Shown here one piece after another: positions 24,672 to 35,961 of a stretch of DNA of 64,000 nucleotides. Below the pieces are notes generated by a model. The model saw nothing but the letters and a program-made list of their open reading frames with translations. It ran no database searches and was not told the origin of the DNA. A program made the position numbers and the translations under genes. The DNA is taken from positions 620,001 through 684,000 of the forward strand of contig CP021223.1 in assembly GCA_003999685.1 (NCBI GenBank), read 5' to 3'. Within the stretch, counting starts at the first letter, position 1; every line of letters begins with the position of its first letter. The DNA comes from Taiwanofungus camphoratus. Taxonomy: Eukaryota > Basidiomycota > Agaricomycetes > Polyporales > Taiwanofungaceae.

Positions 24672-24871
24672 TTCGTTCTGGCCGTGTGCTAGATGTGATA
24701 CGATTCCTTAGCGCAACGACTTTGTACGAGACGGCGAATTAGCATCCGTGAGAATCCTCTTCCTACTTCCACATTGGGCAGCTTAGTCAGAACTGTACAG
24801 AGCACGTTTTACATAACCTTATTTTCCCTACCTTGCCATCGACCTATACGCCGTCCCTGACATCAAGAACG
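24672..24871. promoter_or_regulatory. bidirectional promoter region, FKBP (-) / RPL39 (+)
   Basis: Exactly 200 bp separate the two divergent start codons, so both promoters must overlap or lie back to back here. No clear TATA box was found for either side. Confidence 0.6.
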
Positions 24872-25216
24872 ATGGTCTGTTCCCTTTATTTTCTAGTTGA
24901 TACGAGTGATTCAAATCAATTCCTTCACCTCTGTGAAACAGCCTTCCCAAAAGACTTTCAGAACGAAGCGCATCCTTGCCAAGGCCGCCCGCCAGAACCG
25001 GTGAGTCTGTCATACAATCTACACATATGAAGGGTTTACCTGATGTCTTGGTGAATTTCAGGCCCATTCCTCAGTGGTTCCGCCTGAAGTCGGACACCAA
25101 AATCCAGGTCTGTACCGCCTCGTCTGATCATGTACCAATCTAACCCATTCACCTGTTCTTTTTCGTAGTACAACGCTAAGCGCCGCCACTGGAGGCGCAC
25201 AAAGCTGAACATCTAA
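24872..25216 (+). CDS. RPL39: 60S ribosomal protein eL39
   Basis: eL39 lies in the wall of the nascent-peptide exit tunnel. The coding sequence is split into four tiny exons: ATG alone at 24872-24874, then an intron to 24941, then PSQKTFRTKRILAKAARQNR, then PIPQWFRLKSDTKIQ, then YNAKRRHWRRTKLNI with the stop at 25214-25216. The spliced protein is 51 residues, the normal family length. An intron directly after the start codon is common for ribosomal protein genes. It shares a short upstream region with the FKBP gene on the other strand. Confidence 0.93.
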
Positions 25217-25839
25217 TCTCGTCTCGTGTTCAACTGTTCACGTTTTGGGATTTGTTGCTTGAGAGGGAGGAGGACGCTTTCATCGACCGAGCATCACTGC
25301 GCACACGTACCATGTATTCCTTTACTATCGGCTCATGGCCCTATTGCTAACAGATTGGCATGCATCATGATTTTTTGCGACTGATGTTGTGTGCTTGGTT
25401 ATCACCGGTGTAAACTTCTAGCTAGATTGCAGCGATTAGCAGACATTGCGGAAGGGGTCGCCATCTCTTCGCTTGTCGTTTGATGAAACGCCTCACTTGA
25501 CCGCTCGATTCAGGCTGTCACGGCAGAAGCTCCATTGAGGTGACATCAGTACTAGTCTCAGGCTCGGCGCATATGTATGATATTGGTGTTCAAACGTTCA
25601 TAGTTCGAAAAGTGCAAACAGACTACATGCCTGCTACTAGAGGTAACAACTTTTCCATGGAAATATTTCATTACTTTTGGTTTTTTTGTCCAAGGGCCAA
25701 TAGCCTGTGATCCTAACAAGGCTAAACAAGCCCCGATCTGCGTGACGCGTCGACGAATCAATTGCCGCCAGACCTGTTCCTGAGTACAGTACCCGCCTTG
25801 CTTGTAACGCCCTCCGACACCAACCCACAGACGGCCATA
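25217..25839. other. intergenic, RPL39 to GET1
   Basis: 623 bp with no supported gene. An open minus-strand frame over 25558-25938 overlaps GET1 exon 1 and has no protein character, so it is taken as chance. Confidence 0.45.
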
Positions 25840-26612
25840 ATGACATTGCTGGCGGCCATCTTCGTGCTGGTCTTCACGACCGAGCTGATCTCCTGGATTG
25901 GCAAGTCGGTGTTGCTCGAATTCGTGCGTGCGCCTCACTCGTCCTCTGCCACCGTATGTCTATAAGCCATGCCCTCTAGGTATACGCGATGTATCTGCGC
26001 ATATTCTACTTCTCCGCGGTGGCGCGGCAGCGAAAGCTCAAGTCGGAGATCCTATTGAACAAGAAAGAGCTCCTGCAGACAAGTGCGCAGGACCAGTTCG
26101 CAAAGTGGGCGAAGCTGAGGCGGAGCGTGGATAAGGGGCTAGCGGATCTGGAGAAGCTCAGTGAGTTAATTTAGCTCCCAGTACATAAATCTTGGCTCCT
26201 TGCTCCGCCTCGCGGGTCGACATCCTCCTGAGTTGAGAAACAAGTTGATTCTTAAGGGACGCGCAGCGGCTGAATCGCCCTTCGCGCTATTCCACTGTTG
26301 CTGATTGAGCGTCTTGCTCTGTTACTAGATGACGAGATCTCTTCCTCCAAAAGCTCCTTCTCGCTAAGATTCAACTCGGCGCTGTGGTTGCTCACTACAA
26401 GCCTGCAATTCATTGTCGGGTGGTGGTACCGCAAGTCTGCTGTGTTCTACCTCCCACCTGGGTGGTTCGGGCCTGTCACTTGGTGGCTGTCGTTCCCGTT
26501 CGCGCCAGCAGGCTCTGTGAGCTGCGGGATGTGGCAGATGGCGTGCAGACGCGTGATCAAGGTGGGGGAGCGCGTAGTGCAAGACCTCATAGCAGGTAAG
26601 CTTCGGAGTTGA
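25840..26612 (+). CDS. GET1: GET complex subunit GET1 (WRB-like), tail-anchored protein insertion
   Basis: GET1 is the ER membrane receptor subunit that, with GET2, takes tail-anchored proteins from the Get3 ATPase. The ATG at 25840 begins [20 protein letters not shown], the first membrane helix. It is spliced to [20 protein letters not shown] and the coiled coil ([35 protein letters not shown]), then by a third exon to [20 protein letters not shown] and two further hydrophobic segments. It ends [14 protein letters not shown]. The stop at 26610-26612 comes from reading through a possible donor (GTAAGC). An extra short exon is possible, so the C-terminal few residues are unsure. Confidence 0.85.
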
Positions 26613-27418
26613 CGCTAGATGTGGATGACCCGTTCACGTTCGTCGCATGCGTTGTGGCATGGGCCAGATTCAGCGGCCGCTCCGTCGGAAGGAAAGGAGC
26701 AGTCGCGTAAGGTCTCATAGAAGTAGGCACAAGCCTGCTTCCGGAAGCGGATGTGGATGTATTTTTTGCTGGCGTGCATGCATTTTTACCCAGCTGTATT
26801 CGCGTGATCTGGGGTTCCGCGGGGACAAACTTCCTTGAAGTCTTGTCCCGTGCCAAGAACAGACATTTTACATCAGGAAGAAGTGCTTCCTCTCCGAGCG
26901 AGTCGCGACATATGAATAAGATGAGTATACCGTGGTAACGTCAGATGGATCAGACCGCTCGTCCGTGAGGGCCTCCGGCCGCGGTGTTCTTTGGAAATTG
27001 GGTATACCTGAGCGGTTGTCAGCGCAAGTCAAAGAAAGATATGCCTCTTATGGTGATGCCTCGAGCGCTGCATCACATCAGGTGAGGTGCGCTCCATGGT
27101 GACAAGGCCGAGTGTTCGAGCAAGACCGAAGGGCCGACGGGACGAGACTAGGGAGCGGAAGGAGTGGAGGAGACAGGCCAAGTGCTGAGGGGGCGGGACT
27201 CCGGCATGGCCGCGGCACAGCGGAAATGAGTGTCCCGGGGTCCTTGTGATCTGCACGTGAATAGCGAACGCGGGACAAGTGACGTTTGCCCTCCGAACCT
27301 AGAATACGGTATAGCGGAGAGCCGACTCTCTACTTATACTCTCCAGCACTCATGCGTTGCTCGGCCGAACATCCTTTTCACCACCACCCTACCCATCGTT
27401 CAGATTTCTTTGCTCACC
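26613..27418. other. intergenic, GET1 3' side and malate synthase promoter
   Basis: About 800 bp without a supported gene. The 27030-27250 stretch is GC-rich. The pyrimidine-rich run just before 27419 resembles a fungal core promoter and leader. Confidence 0.45.
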
Positions 27419-29255
27419 ATGGTCGCCGGCGTGCAGATACACTCCAAAGAGGCCCAACAGGCCCAGGTTGAAATCCTCACAGAGGATGCACTCAAGTTTC
27501 TTGCAGCGCTGCACAAGACGTTCGAGTCTACTCGCCAGAGCTTGCTCGTTGCACGTGAAGCGTTCCAACTTCGTCTCGATGCAGGTCAACCCCTCGATTT
27601 TCCTGCAGAGACAGCCCACATTCGCGCAGACCCCTCATGGCTCTGTGTACCTCCTGCTCCAGGTCTGGAGGACAGGAGAGTCGAAATCACTGGTCCGACA
27701 GACAGAAAGATGGTAATAAATGCGCTGAACAGCGGCGCGAAGACGTTCATGGCTGATTTCGAAGGTACGTCACAGACATATCTCACGAGTGCATGTGCTG
27801 ATGTCTTCGCCATCAGACGCGAACTCGCCTACGTTCGCGAACATGCTCAACGGCCAGGTTAACCTGCGCGACGCCATCCGGCGCAAAATTGACTTCGAGA
27901 CCGGGGGGAAGGCCTACAAGCTCAGCGAGAAGCCCGCGGTGCTCATCGTCCGGTAAGTTTCCGCCATTCCCTCGCTCCTCGCGCGCTCACACGCGCCTCT
28001 GCAGACCACGCGGCTGGCACCTCGATGAGCCACGTGTGACCGTTGATAATGCGCCCATGTCCGGTTCCCTCTTTGATTTCGGGTTGTACTTCTTCCACAA
28101 TGCGAAGGAACTGGTTGCACGCGGGTCAGGCCCGTACTTCTACCTCCCAAAGATGGAGCACTACCTCGAGGCGCGCCTCTGGAATGATGTCTTCAACTTC
28201 TCTCAAGCTTATATTGGCATGACGCTCGGTACGATCCGCGGGACGGTCCTTATTGAGACGCTGCCTGCAGCATTCATGATGGAGGAGATTCTGTTTGAGC
28301 TCAGGACACATTCGGCGGGTTTGAACTGCGGTCGCTGGGATTACATATTCAGTTTCATCAAAAAGCACAGAGCGGACAAGCGTGCTATTCTTCCAGACCG
28401 CAAGGATGTCACCATGGAAGTCCCCTTCATGGACGCATATGTCCGCCTGCTCATCCAGACCTGTCATAAGTGAGCCTTTTTACGAATATTTTGCTTCCTC
28501 GGCTTGCTGAATAACCTGCGCTTTCAGCCGCCGCGTCGCGGCAATGGGCGGCATGTCTGCGCAGATCCCGATTAAGAACGACCCGAAAGCAAACGAGGTT
28601 GCTATGAGCAAGGTCCGGGCGGATAAGTTGCGCGAGGTAACGAACGGACACGACGGTACATGGATTGCGCACCCGCTCATCAACCAGATTGCCATGGAAA
28701 TTTTCAATCAATACATGCATGGCCCGAACCAGGTAAATTTTTTCTTTGACTGTGATTGGGACTGCACTGACGACAGCTTGAATCCAGTATCACATCCGCA
28801 GGGAGGACGTACGAGTCGCTGCAGCGGACCTAGTCAACACCAAGGTGCCCGGCCAGATCACGTCAGATGGCGTGCGCTCGAACGTCGCAACTGCGCTCGC
28901 CTACAGCGCGGCGTGGCTTGGCGGGAACGGCTGCATCCCGCTTAACTATCTTATGGAGGATGCCGCAACGGCGGAGATCACGCGCGTGCAGCTGTGGCAG
29001 TGGGCAAAGTACGGATCGCGCCTCGCGGACACGGGCGAGGCGGTGACCCCTGCGCTCGTAGACAAGATCATCGACGAGGTTGCGCCGACGCTCAAGGGCC
29101 CGATGATCAGCGAGAAGAACCTAGACATCGTCTCTAAATACCTGAAGGCGCAGGTGCGCAAGGAGTGGCCAAGTGAGTTCTTGACGGGCGACTTGATGGG
29201 CTACCTAGCAGTTGCGGACGGGTGCCCTGCGGCATGGCAGCGTAGCGTGTTGTAG
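27419..29255 (+). CDS. Malate synthase (glyoxylate cycle)
   Basis: Condenses glyoxylate with acetyl-CoA to malate, allowing growth on C2 compounds and fatty acids. The ATG at 27419 starts [20 protein letters not shown]. Catalytic blocks are visible: FMADFEDANSPTF across the first intron; [16 protein letters not shown] with the active-site Arg; [20 protein letters not shown] with the metal-binding Glu; [12 protein letters not shown] with the metal Asp; and [18 protein letters not shown] with the catalytic acid. The spliced length of roughly 540 residues is normal for the eukaryotic A-form. The C-terminus reads WQRSVL. It lacks a canonical SKL-type peroxisomal signal, which many fungal malate synthases carry. 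Few introns are present and all joins look good. Confidence 0.92.
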
Positions 29256-29721
29256 GGCTGGAAATTCTAGAACGTTGGCGTGTTTCATGTGTACCATCAA
29301 CTTGAATAATTGTATAGTAACTTCGCAGTCGTAAATATGTATCGAATCGCATATGTGATTTGGTTCGTGACGAACTGAATAGTACGACACAAATCAGGGA
29401 CAAACCAGTCCAAATGTCTCTGCTCTCACAATGGTGCTACATTAGACTTGCAGAACTGCCCTTTATCTAGATGGAGGTGTAAGAGCAAGTCGACTCCACT
29501 TAGTAGATACTCAAATTTGACCTGGGACAGTAGCCCAGAGCTGAAACAGTAAAGATAGCACGGCTTCCGCCACTCGCCCTTCCTGTTGGAGGCTATTACT
29601 TAGCGTGTCGGCAATTTCCTTTTATGGAGTTGCTGCATCGACTGCGTCACGTTTTACTTCGCGTTCATTGCAATTGAAATTCGGAGGCCTGTCTCATAAC
29701 TTACGCGCCTGTTTGTTTTAG
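29256..29721. other. intergenic, malate synthase to kinase-like gene
   Basis: About 470 bp with no coding signal. An in-frame stop at 29719-29721 marks the upstream limit of the open frame of the following gene. Confidence 0.45.
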
Positions 29722-29862
29722 GCGTTTTGTCACCCAACTACCAGAAAGCTCGCAGGTGAAGTTCACACAACGTCAAGCTTACAGTACGTTAGGTCACAAA
29801 GGCGCTATGTCAAATGTAGCAAGGCATGTCAAGCGTGTAACCTTGACTTCAAAAAAGAACTG

Positions 29863-31062
29863 GTGGATGGGTATGTTTTCGTGGAATATGGTCGTACCGT
29901 TCAATGTTTCACTTCCAGTCATATAGTGGAGCTTGATGAAGAGGAGGAAAAGGCCAATACCCCCGTGAATTCTTTCTCCTCCGAGGAGACTGCAGTTAAT
30001 GAAGCACACCCTCTGCGCACCCCCTTTCTTCTTAATGGCATTACTACCCGTGCATATGAACCTTCTTCTCACACACCAGTTCAGACTGGCCCAATATATA
30101 TGCCGCCGAACAACCCTCTTTCAATATTCTCCTTCCCGACTCCGACTTCTTACTCGGCACCTCCGAACCCTACTCACAATCTAGCTCCATGTGCGTCGGG
30201 ATCCGCCTCCGAGCTCTTCAAGTGCATTGTGAAAAAGCCCAACGTTGTACAGCTTGAGATTAATGACGAAATGCAATCGAACGCGAACGATGTGATCACA
30301 CAATTCCTCGCCGAGCTGCGTGTTTACACAACAGTTACACGGCATAGGAATATCGCGGCTTTCCTCGGCTGTCTCGAAAACGTAGGAATGGTACTCGAAT
30401 ACATTGATGGATGCACGCTTTGGGACGTCGTTCGAGAGCGACCAATGCTCACAAGAGACAAGAAGATCGATTATCATAACCAGCTCCTAGACGGACTCAC
30501 GCACTTGCATTCATTTGGACTAAGCCATGGAGATCTCTCCCTGTTGAATGTTCAGGTTACTCACTCATCTAACACAATCAAATTGCTCGACTTCGGTCGG
30601 TCCGTTGCTGCAGACTCCGTTTATGTATCTCCAAGCGAAGACCTGACACAATCTCCTGCCCCACCACTCCCAGTGGCTCCTCGACCTAATTCTCGACTTA
30701 CACCTAAGATAACGCACACGACACTCACGCCCTTACCACCACCTCCGTCCCAAAAGAAGATCGAGCAAATACACCCAGGAACACGCCCCTTCTCCGCTCC
30801 TGAAGTCTTGCGTGGTGAATGCCAAGACGCGCGGTTAGCAGATGCTTATAGCTTCGGCATGATTCTGGTTTGTCTTGATCGAGGCGACCTTATCGACGTG
30901 AAACCTTGGGACCAAAGAAAAGATCTCCTTCCTAAAGGCTTCCTCGACGGGCTCGAAGTGTTTTGGGAGCGATGTGAACAGTACTTGAAGCGGTGGGACA
31001 ATGGACGACGGAGGCTAGTGAGGGGTGATATGATGGATGTGGATATGCAAATGAACTCGTGA
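29863..31062 (+). CDS. Protein kinase-like protein, single long exon, 5' end uncertain
   Basis: One open frame of about 400 codons that actually stays open back to 29722. No ATG lies in frame near its start, so the true start is either in an unseen upstream exon or a later internal Met (about residue 79 of the stretch used here). The last 270 residues resemble a eukaryotic kinase: a candidate Lys in CIVKKP, a helix-C-like ELRVYTTVTRHRNIAAFLG, hinge MVLEYIDG, the catalytic loop HGDLSLLNVQV with HGD in place of HRD but Asp and Asn kept, DFGRS, and PFSAPEVLRG. About 65 Pro/Ser/Thr-rich residues are inserted between DFG and APE. It may be an active atypical kinase or a pseudokinase; the substrate is unknown. 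Confidence 0.6.
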   Translation: MDGYVFVEYGRTVQCFTSSHIVELDEEEEKANTPVNSFSSEETAVNEAHPLRTPFLLNGITTRAYEPSSHTPVQTGPIYMPPNNPLSIFSFPTPTSYSAPPNPTHNLAPCASGSASELFKCIVKKPNVVQLEINDEMQSNANDVITQFLAELRVYTTVTRHRNIAAFLGCLENVGMVLEYIDGCTLWDVVRERPMLTRDKKIDYHNQLLDGLTHLHSFGLSHGDLSLLNVQVTHSSNTIKLLDFGRSVAADSVYVSPSEDLTQSPAPPLPVAPRPNSRLTPKITHTTLTPLPPPPSQKKIEQIHPGTRPFSAPEVLRGECQDARLADAYSFGMILVCLDRGDLIDVKPWDQRKDLLPKGFLDGLEVFWERCEQYLKRWDNGRRRLVRGDMMDVDMQMNS

Positions 31063-31419
31063 GTCGGACATCGTGGACCCTGGACGTGGTCAACCTTCAT
31101 ACGCTCAAAATATCGTCACTTTGTTCTTCAATCAATCCAAATGTTTGTGCTTTCGGTCGTAATGCATCTCTCTGCATCTCGTCACTTCAAGTAGCTGTGC
31201 ATTGCATATTTATTTCCCCGACATGTGCTATAGTCTACGCCTTCTCTACTCATCTATTCTCGATTTTCAGTGGTCTCTGCCCCTCACACCCCTTGTACAA
31301 CATTGTGATCATTCAGGCATCAATCTTACTTTCTACATGGTACATCAAAAATACGTAGTGTTACAAGTCCAACATGATATTTCATGGAACAAAACGGCTA
31401 CGACTGACCAATATAATAT
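31063..31419. other. convergent intergenic region
   Basis: 357 bp, AT-rich, between the 3' ends of the kinase-like gene (+) and the DUF6697-like gene (-). No gene is seen. Confidence 0.5.
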
Positions 31420-33587
31420 CTATACTGACGTCCTAGGGCGACTCTTTGTACCTGTGGGGATGTAGACTTCGTCCCCTGGACCCCGTCCGACATAGCCAGA
31501 GGCATATCCATCATCACCCTCCTGGCCACTGGTCTCATCATGCCCACTGGTTTCACGAAGTCCATGCTTTCCTTTACTCTTGTTCTTCGGATGGCTTGAT
31601 GAACCAGAGCCAGAGGCGTCCAGACCAATTCCTGAGCCACGAGAGTGAGAATTCCGCGACTTGCTCTGAGCCGGACCGCTCCGTCCTGCCTGTCCCTTGT
31701 CTGCAGGAACAGGTTCTGCGGCAAGTCTCGATGCAAGCTCGCGTTGAAAGCCTTCACCATATCCCACACACTTCATGCACCATATGTAGATAGTCTGAAT
31801 TTACCAATCAACTCGGAGATTCAAAGAGACCCAAAGAGGCGAACATCGTGTCTAAGAGATCTACAACTTACCTCAAGTCCATTCTCGAATGCATGCTTTA
31901 TCTCGTCAATAGTGAGATCATTGAAGGCATTCTCACTTTTCACCGCTTGAGTGACCTCTGCCTGCGTTGGCTCACGATCAGGGTGTTGACGGCGAAGTAT
32001 AACCCTAACCCGAATTGCCTTGTCCTTTTTTCTTGTCAAGATCCTCTTAGCCCAAGTAGACTTCACCTTCGTAGAAGAAGGTCCAATGGCGGGTAGTCAT
32101 GTAAAAAGGGCAGTTAATGCTATTGTCGAATTCGACCTAATGCGTTAAGATCAACTTACAAGAGGCGACAACTTATGAAACTCGCTCGCCATGAGCGAGC
32201 TGGCCGGTGACATGGCATACTCTCCCATATACAGACAAACACCTGGGCCAATCCGCACTAAAACCTTTTGATTTTCAGGCTTCCACGATACTTCGCGAGT
32301 AGCCCTGCACAGTAAGCCCGGCTGACCAGGCTGCCGCGGTGCATGAGGGTTCATGTCCAGGCCTGGGTACATGAAGTTCCTGTATTGATGCCTGTATTTC
32401 TTGTCATCGATAGAAGGACATAGAGAAATTGCATTGCCGCCATAATGCTTCGACATGAAAGCACGGCTGACAGTCCGAGATCTGATAGCGTAATCGAGTG
32501 ACACAGGATATGGTTCATGACCAATGACCTGCAGACGTGCCCTAATAGAGTCTTCGTCCAAAAGGTCTGGCCCTATTTTGATTTTGATATCTGATTTCGT
32601 TTCACAATTCAAAGGTACCTGTTGCAGTCACTTAAGTATGGTCTATGGCAGGCAGTAAAATAACGAACCGGTGTAGACAAAAGGCGTATAGGAAGTTCGA
32701 ATTTCTTATGATCCTCCCGATTGGAGCTAACCTGCTGAACAACATCGGAACCTACTTGTAAAAGTCGATCATCATTGTCGTAGTCATAGTCGGTGAGATC
32801 GCTATCGATTCGATTGTTTTCGGTGTCTTCTGCAGCGTCAGTTCCTTGTGTCTGCGTAATAGTAGTGATCGCAGCCACGGAGCTCGAAGATACCGCAGAA
32901 TTTCCCCTAGGATTATGCGTGACACCACCTCGTTCGACGCACGACAGCCCTGTAGGTGATCGACGCGGCAGAACTAAACTACGTGAAGAGGGCCTGTGAC
33001 GGTCTGAGCGGCGCTTTGCCCTGGAAGGCGCGTCGATCACAACTTCGACAATAAGCCTTGACTTTTTTGAACTCGAAGGACGTGCTATAGAGCCGATTTT
33101 ATCAGCCTTCCGTTTGCATTCCATCTAGAAATTAACGAGATGAATTATTCATTTAGGTAATACACGTTGATGGCGACACCTTCTTGTTGCCGTGTATATC
33201 TGCTGGAGCAATGCCCTCTTCGTTTGCAACGACAGGACTATTTGAAGTAACCCCAATGGTTGAACTGACAGGAACAATCGCGTTGCCGAGCTTCTGCTTC
33301 GTTACTCGCTGGCGATCACAGGTCGTCACCTTTCCGAATCGAATGTGAGGACTGAAAGAACGTACACTGGATCCAGTTGTTTCGGAAGGTATGGATTCAG
33401 CTGGTCTTTTTGGAGCTGTGTCTCTCGAATAACCAAGAGAACCTTCCAATGCTGCAATCCTTTTGGCTTGTACTTGTATCTGTAATGTCTGAGCCTCGAT
33501 CTGGGCGGTCTGTGCTCGTATCTGCGCCGCCTGAGCATCCAGAAGTGCTTTGTATGTACCGAGCTGGTCTGCCGCGCCGGATGCCAT
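31420..33587 (-). CDS. DUF6697-like hypothetical protein
   Basis: A gene of a family confined, as far as I recall, to agaricomycetes. The ATG at 33585-33587 starts MASGAADQLGTYKALLDAQA. A strong coiled coil built on AQI/TQI/LQI heptads follows. The second exon (ends near 32680) is basic, then Ser/Asp-rich with a nuclear-localisation-like AKRRSDRHR. The third and fourth exons hold the domain: GPGVCLYMGEYAMSPAS, then WAKRILTRKKDKAIRVRVIL, then NAFNDLTIDEIKHAFENGLE and MKCVGYGEGFQRELAS. A Gly/Ser/Lys-rich tail runs to the stop at 31420. Five exons were joined with ordinary splice sites. The function is unknown; the DUF number is from memory. Confidence 0.65.
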
Positions 33588-34036
33588 TGTTCAGAATCAG
33601 CCAGGAAAATTAAAGCGATCCGAGCCAGCTGGGAGTAGCATCCGTTGGTCAGAGTGGTTCTTACAGACGCCAGTGATAGTAGCTGTGTGCCTTACTTAAC
33701 CTAAAGCTATGGTCACAAGAGAGATCCAATTCTATCACATGTGTTCTTCATCTCAAACTGATATACTTATACCACCGTCGAACATAAACAGATGAGAAAG
33801 ACATCAATGCCTGAGTTCGCTCAGTTTCATTACAATAATTCCTGGACAAACTTAAATAATTATTTATTTATTGAAGGACGTGGGCGCTCCGATCGAGCCG
33901 AGCCCTAGTTTGAGCCTACTACCCCCAGAAGACCACTGGCATGTGTTGATTCTGCCTGATCTCCGTTCAGATTTCGACGGTCTCGAAACGTTCTGCGTAC
34001 TCTAGAGGTTGAACTCCTCGTTACGATCTAACCAAG
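33588..34036. promoter_or_regulatory. divergent promoter region, DUF6697-like (-) / PAQR (+)
   Basis: 449 bp between two divergent start codons. It includes an AT-rich block around 33850-33875 with repeated ATTTATTT-like units. No gene is seen. Confidence 0.45.
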
Positions 34037-35961
34037 ATGGCTACCGTAACAGAGACCATGCAATCGTATTGTCGTCGTACACCGAAAGGAAGGCGGTTCT
34101 CCACCATCCAGGCCGCAACGCACAACGCTCTATGTCGATCTTTGCCCCATTCTCTAGAGGCCCTCGACTTGTCCAGTGCTTCTCTTACGCCAAGTCTCGC
34201 CTCTTTGCGCCTCCAAGTGTTGTCTTACCTTGCTGACCTTGAGGCACGGCTTTCCTTGCTTGATTCTCCCATATCGGCGGAATGGCTCAAGAGCAGAGGG
34301 GAGTTGACAGTAGAGGATGCTAGAACATGGGCCAGAGATGGATTAGAGCTGCTACGTGTGATACGGACGGATGTCTCCTCAGATTTACCGGAGTTCAGTT
34401 TCGACAATGTCCCGTCGGTCGAGGGCTTCCTCAAGTCCCACATTCCCGATGGCTCTAGCTTGGATGGAGTTCGTTCACGTCTGCCAGATATGCCCGACAT
34501 TCGTTCCCGCCTTATTGAACTTGAATTCACCGACATGCGTTCACGCCTAGATGATGTCCGCAATAGACTCTCCGATATAGATTTTCATAGACCACTGACT
34601 TACATTCACACACTTTCCGAGCACCTGCAATCGCTACAGGCGCATTTGTCATCGATGGAGTTTCCGCACAGGCTTTCGCTTTCGTCTCTTACCCAGAGTA
34701 CTAAGCTCTCGGAACTCTACGACAAAGTCGTCTCATCGGAGCTTATCTCGGAAATTTCTGCTGACATACGTGAAGGGGAAGACAGGCTTGAGAAGGCTGC
34801 CCTGGAGATTGCACGCGCTATGAAACAGTCTTTAAATGGCTCGCGCCTGATACAGTACGTTGACCTGCCCGAGAAATGGCGCAACAACCCGTTCGTTAAG
34901 CATGGGTATCGGTATGTCGCCATCTATTCAAATAACAGGTATATTTGTGGAATGATTCTATTGTTTGAACTCCAGGTTTATTCCTCTGCAGGAATGGCCC
35001 CGTCTCATTTTGTCTCTCTTTGCACTACATAATGAAACTTGTGAGTCAAGTAATGCTGCGGCTGGTCAGTAAACTGATGATCGCACACAGTGAATATACA
35101 CACGCATTTGATACCTTTTGTAGCATGGTTATTCCCGCTCCTCCCCCTCTCGCCCATCTCACCCGTGTCTACTGATCCCCCTGTGCTCGCTTTTATGGCC
35201 TTTGCCCTCCTTTGCCTCTTCACAAGTGCACTGTGGCATACAATGGCAGGCTGCGCACACCCGCAAGGCATGGAGTTGTGTGCGCGGATAGATTACGTTG
35301 GCATTAGCTGGTGTGTACAATGATTGAAAAATACTTGGATCTCAACACGGTGCTGACAGTAGTGACTTAGGCTAATCAGCGCATCTGTGGGCACCATAGT
35401 GTATTATGGTTTCCAATGCAACCCGGCAACGTGCAAAGGTTTCTTATTTCTCTGTCTAACAATGGGACTGTCCGGAAGCGTTTTACCTTTTGTGGAATGG
35501 TTTAATAAGTTCGAGTACCGGGTGAGTTCAGGCATGGCAATGTAGGGGCATCTGAGCTTCAACTTTGGACGTTCGTAGAAATATCGCATAGCGTTCTTCG
35601 TGACCTTGGCATTCACGAGCGTAGCACCGCTCGCGTACCTCGCCCAACTACACTCCACCTCCCAGATGCTCGCCTTCATCCGTGGGTTGTTCAGTCTTCT
35701 CATTTCTGCTATTCCATGCCTGATATCTGGCGGTTCACAGGTCCCATAGTACCCTCGCTCCTCTCATATACAACGGGGCTCGTCTTCTACGCGACACACT
35801 TCCCTGAATGCTATCTCTCTTCACGATGGGCACAGTCTTACCTACTGGACCGTATAGGCGGCGGCTCGCATGCAATTTGGCACGTCTTCATTGTCCTTGC
35901 CATCAGTCAGCATAAGAGCGCAATGGCAGAGTTGAGAGGGGGCATTGGCGAGGCATGCTAG
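34037..35961 (+). CDS. PAQR / haemolysin-III family seven-helix receptor with long N-terminal extension
   Basis: PAQR proteins (adiponectin receptors, yeast Izh1-4) are zinc-containing membrane hydrolases or receptors linked to ceramide and lipid signalling. The ATG at 34037 is followed by about 280 hydrophilic residues with helical, heptad-like repeats around RSRL (VRSRLPDMPDIRSRLIELEF and MRSRLDDVRNRL). The PAQR domain starts near LPEKWRNNPFVKHGYRF. Conserved elements are HNETLNIHTHLIP, LFTSALWHTMAGC with the zinc His, the Asp-containing RIDYVGIS, and the last-helix zinc pair SHAIWHVFIVLAI. Yeast Izh3 also has a long N-terminal extension, so this may be its counterpart. Introns are short and all are placed within the membrane domain. 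Confidence 0.85.

Noticed and set aside
25558-25938. 126-codon minus-strand frame across the GET1 start
   Set aside because: It overlaps the conserved first helix of GET1, is Gln/Arg/Gly-rich and has no splice or family support.
26587-26856. 89-codon minus-strand frame downstream of GET1
   Set aside because: Low-complexity Thr/Ala/Asn content, no family, and no promoter or splice context.
29780-29862. Possible Zn2Cys6 cluster before the kinase-like frame
   Set aside because: The Cys pattern (KCSKACQAC) lacks the six-Cys spacing of fungal transcription factors and has no start codon.
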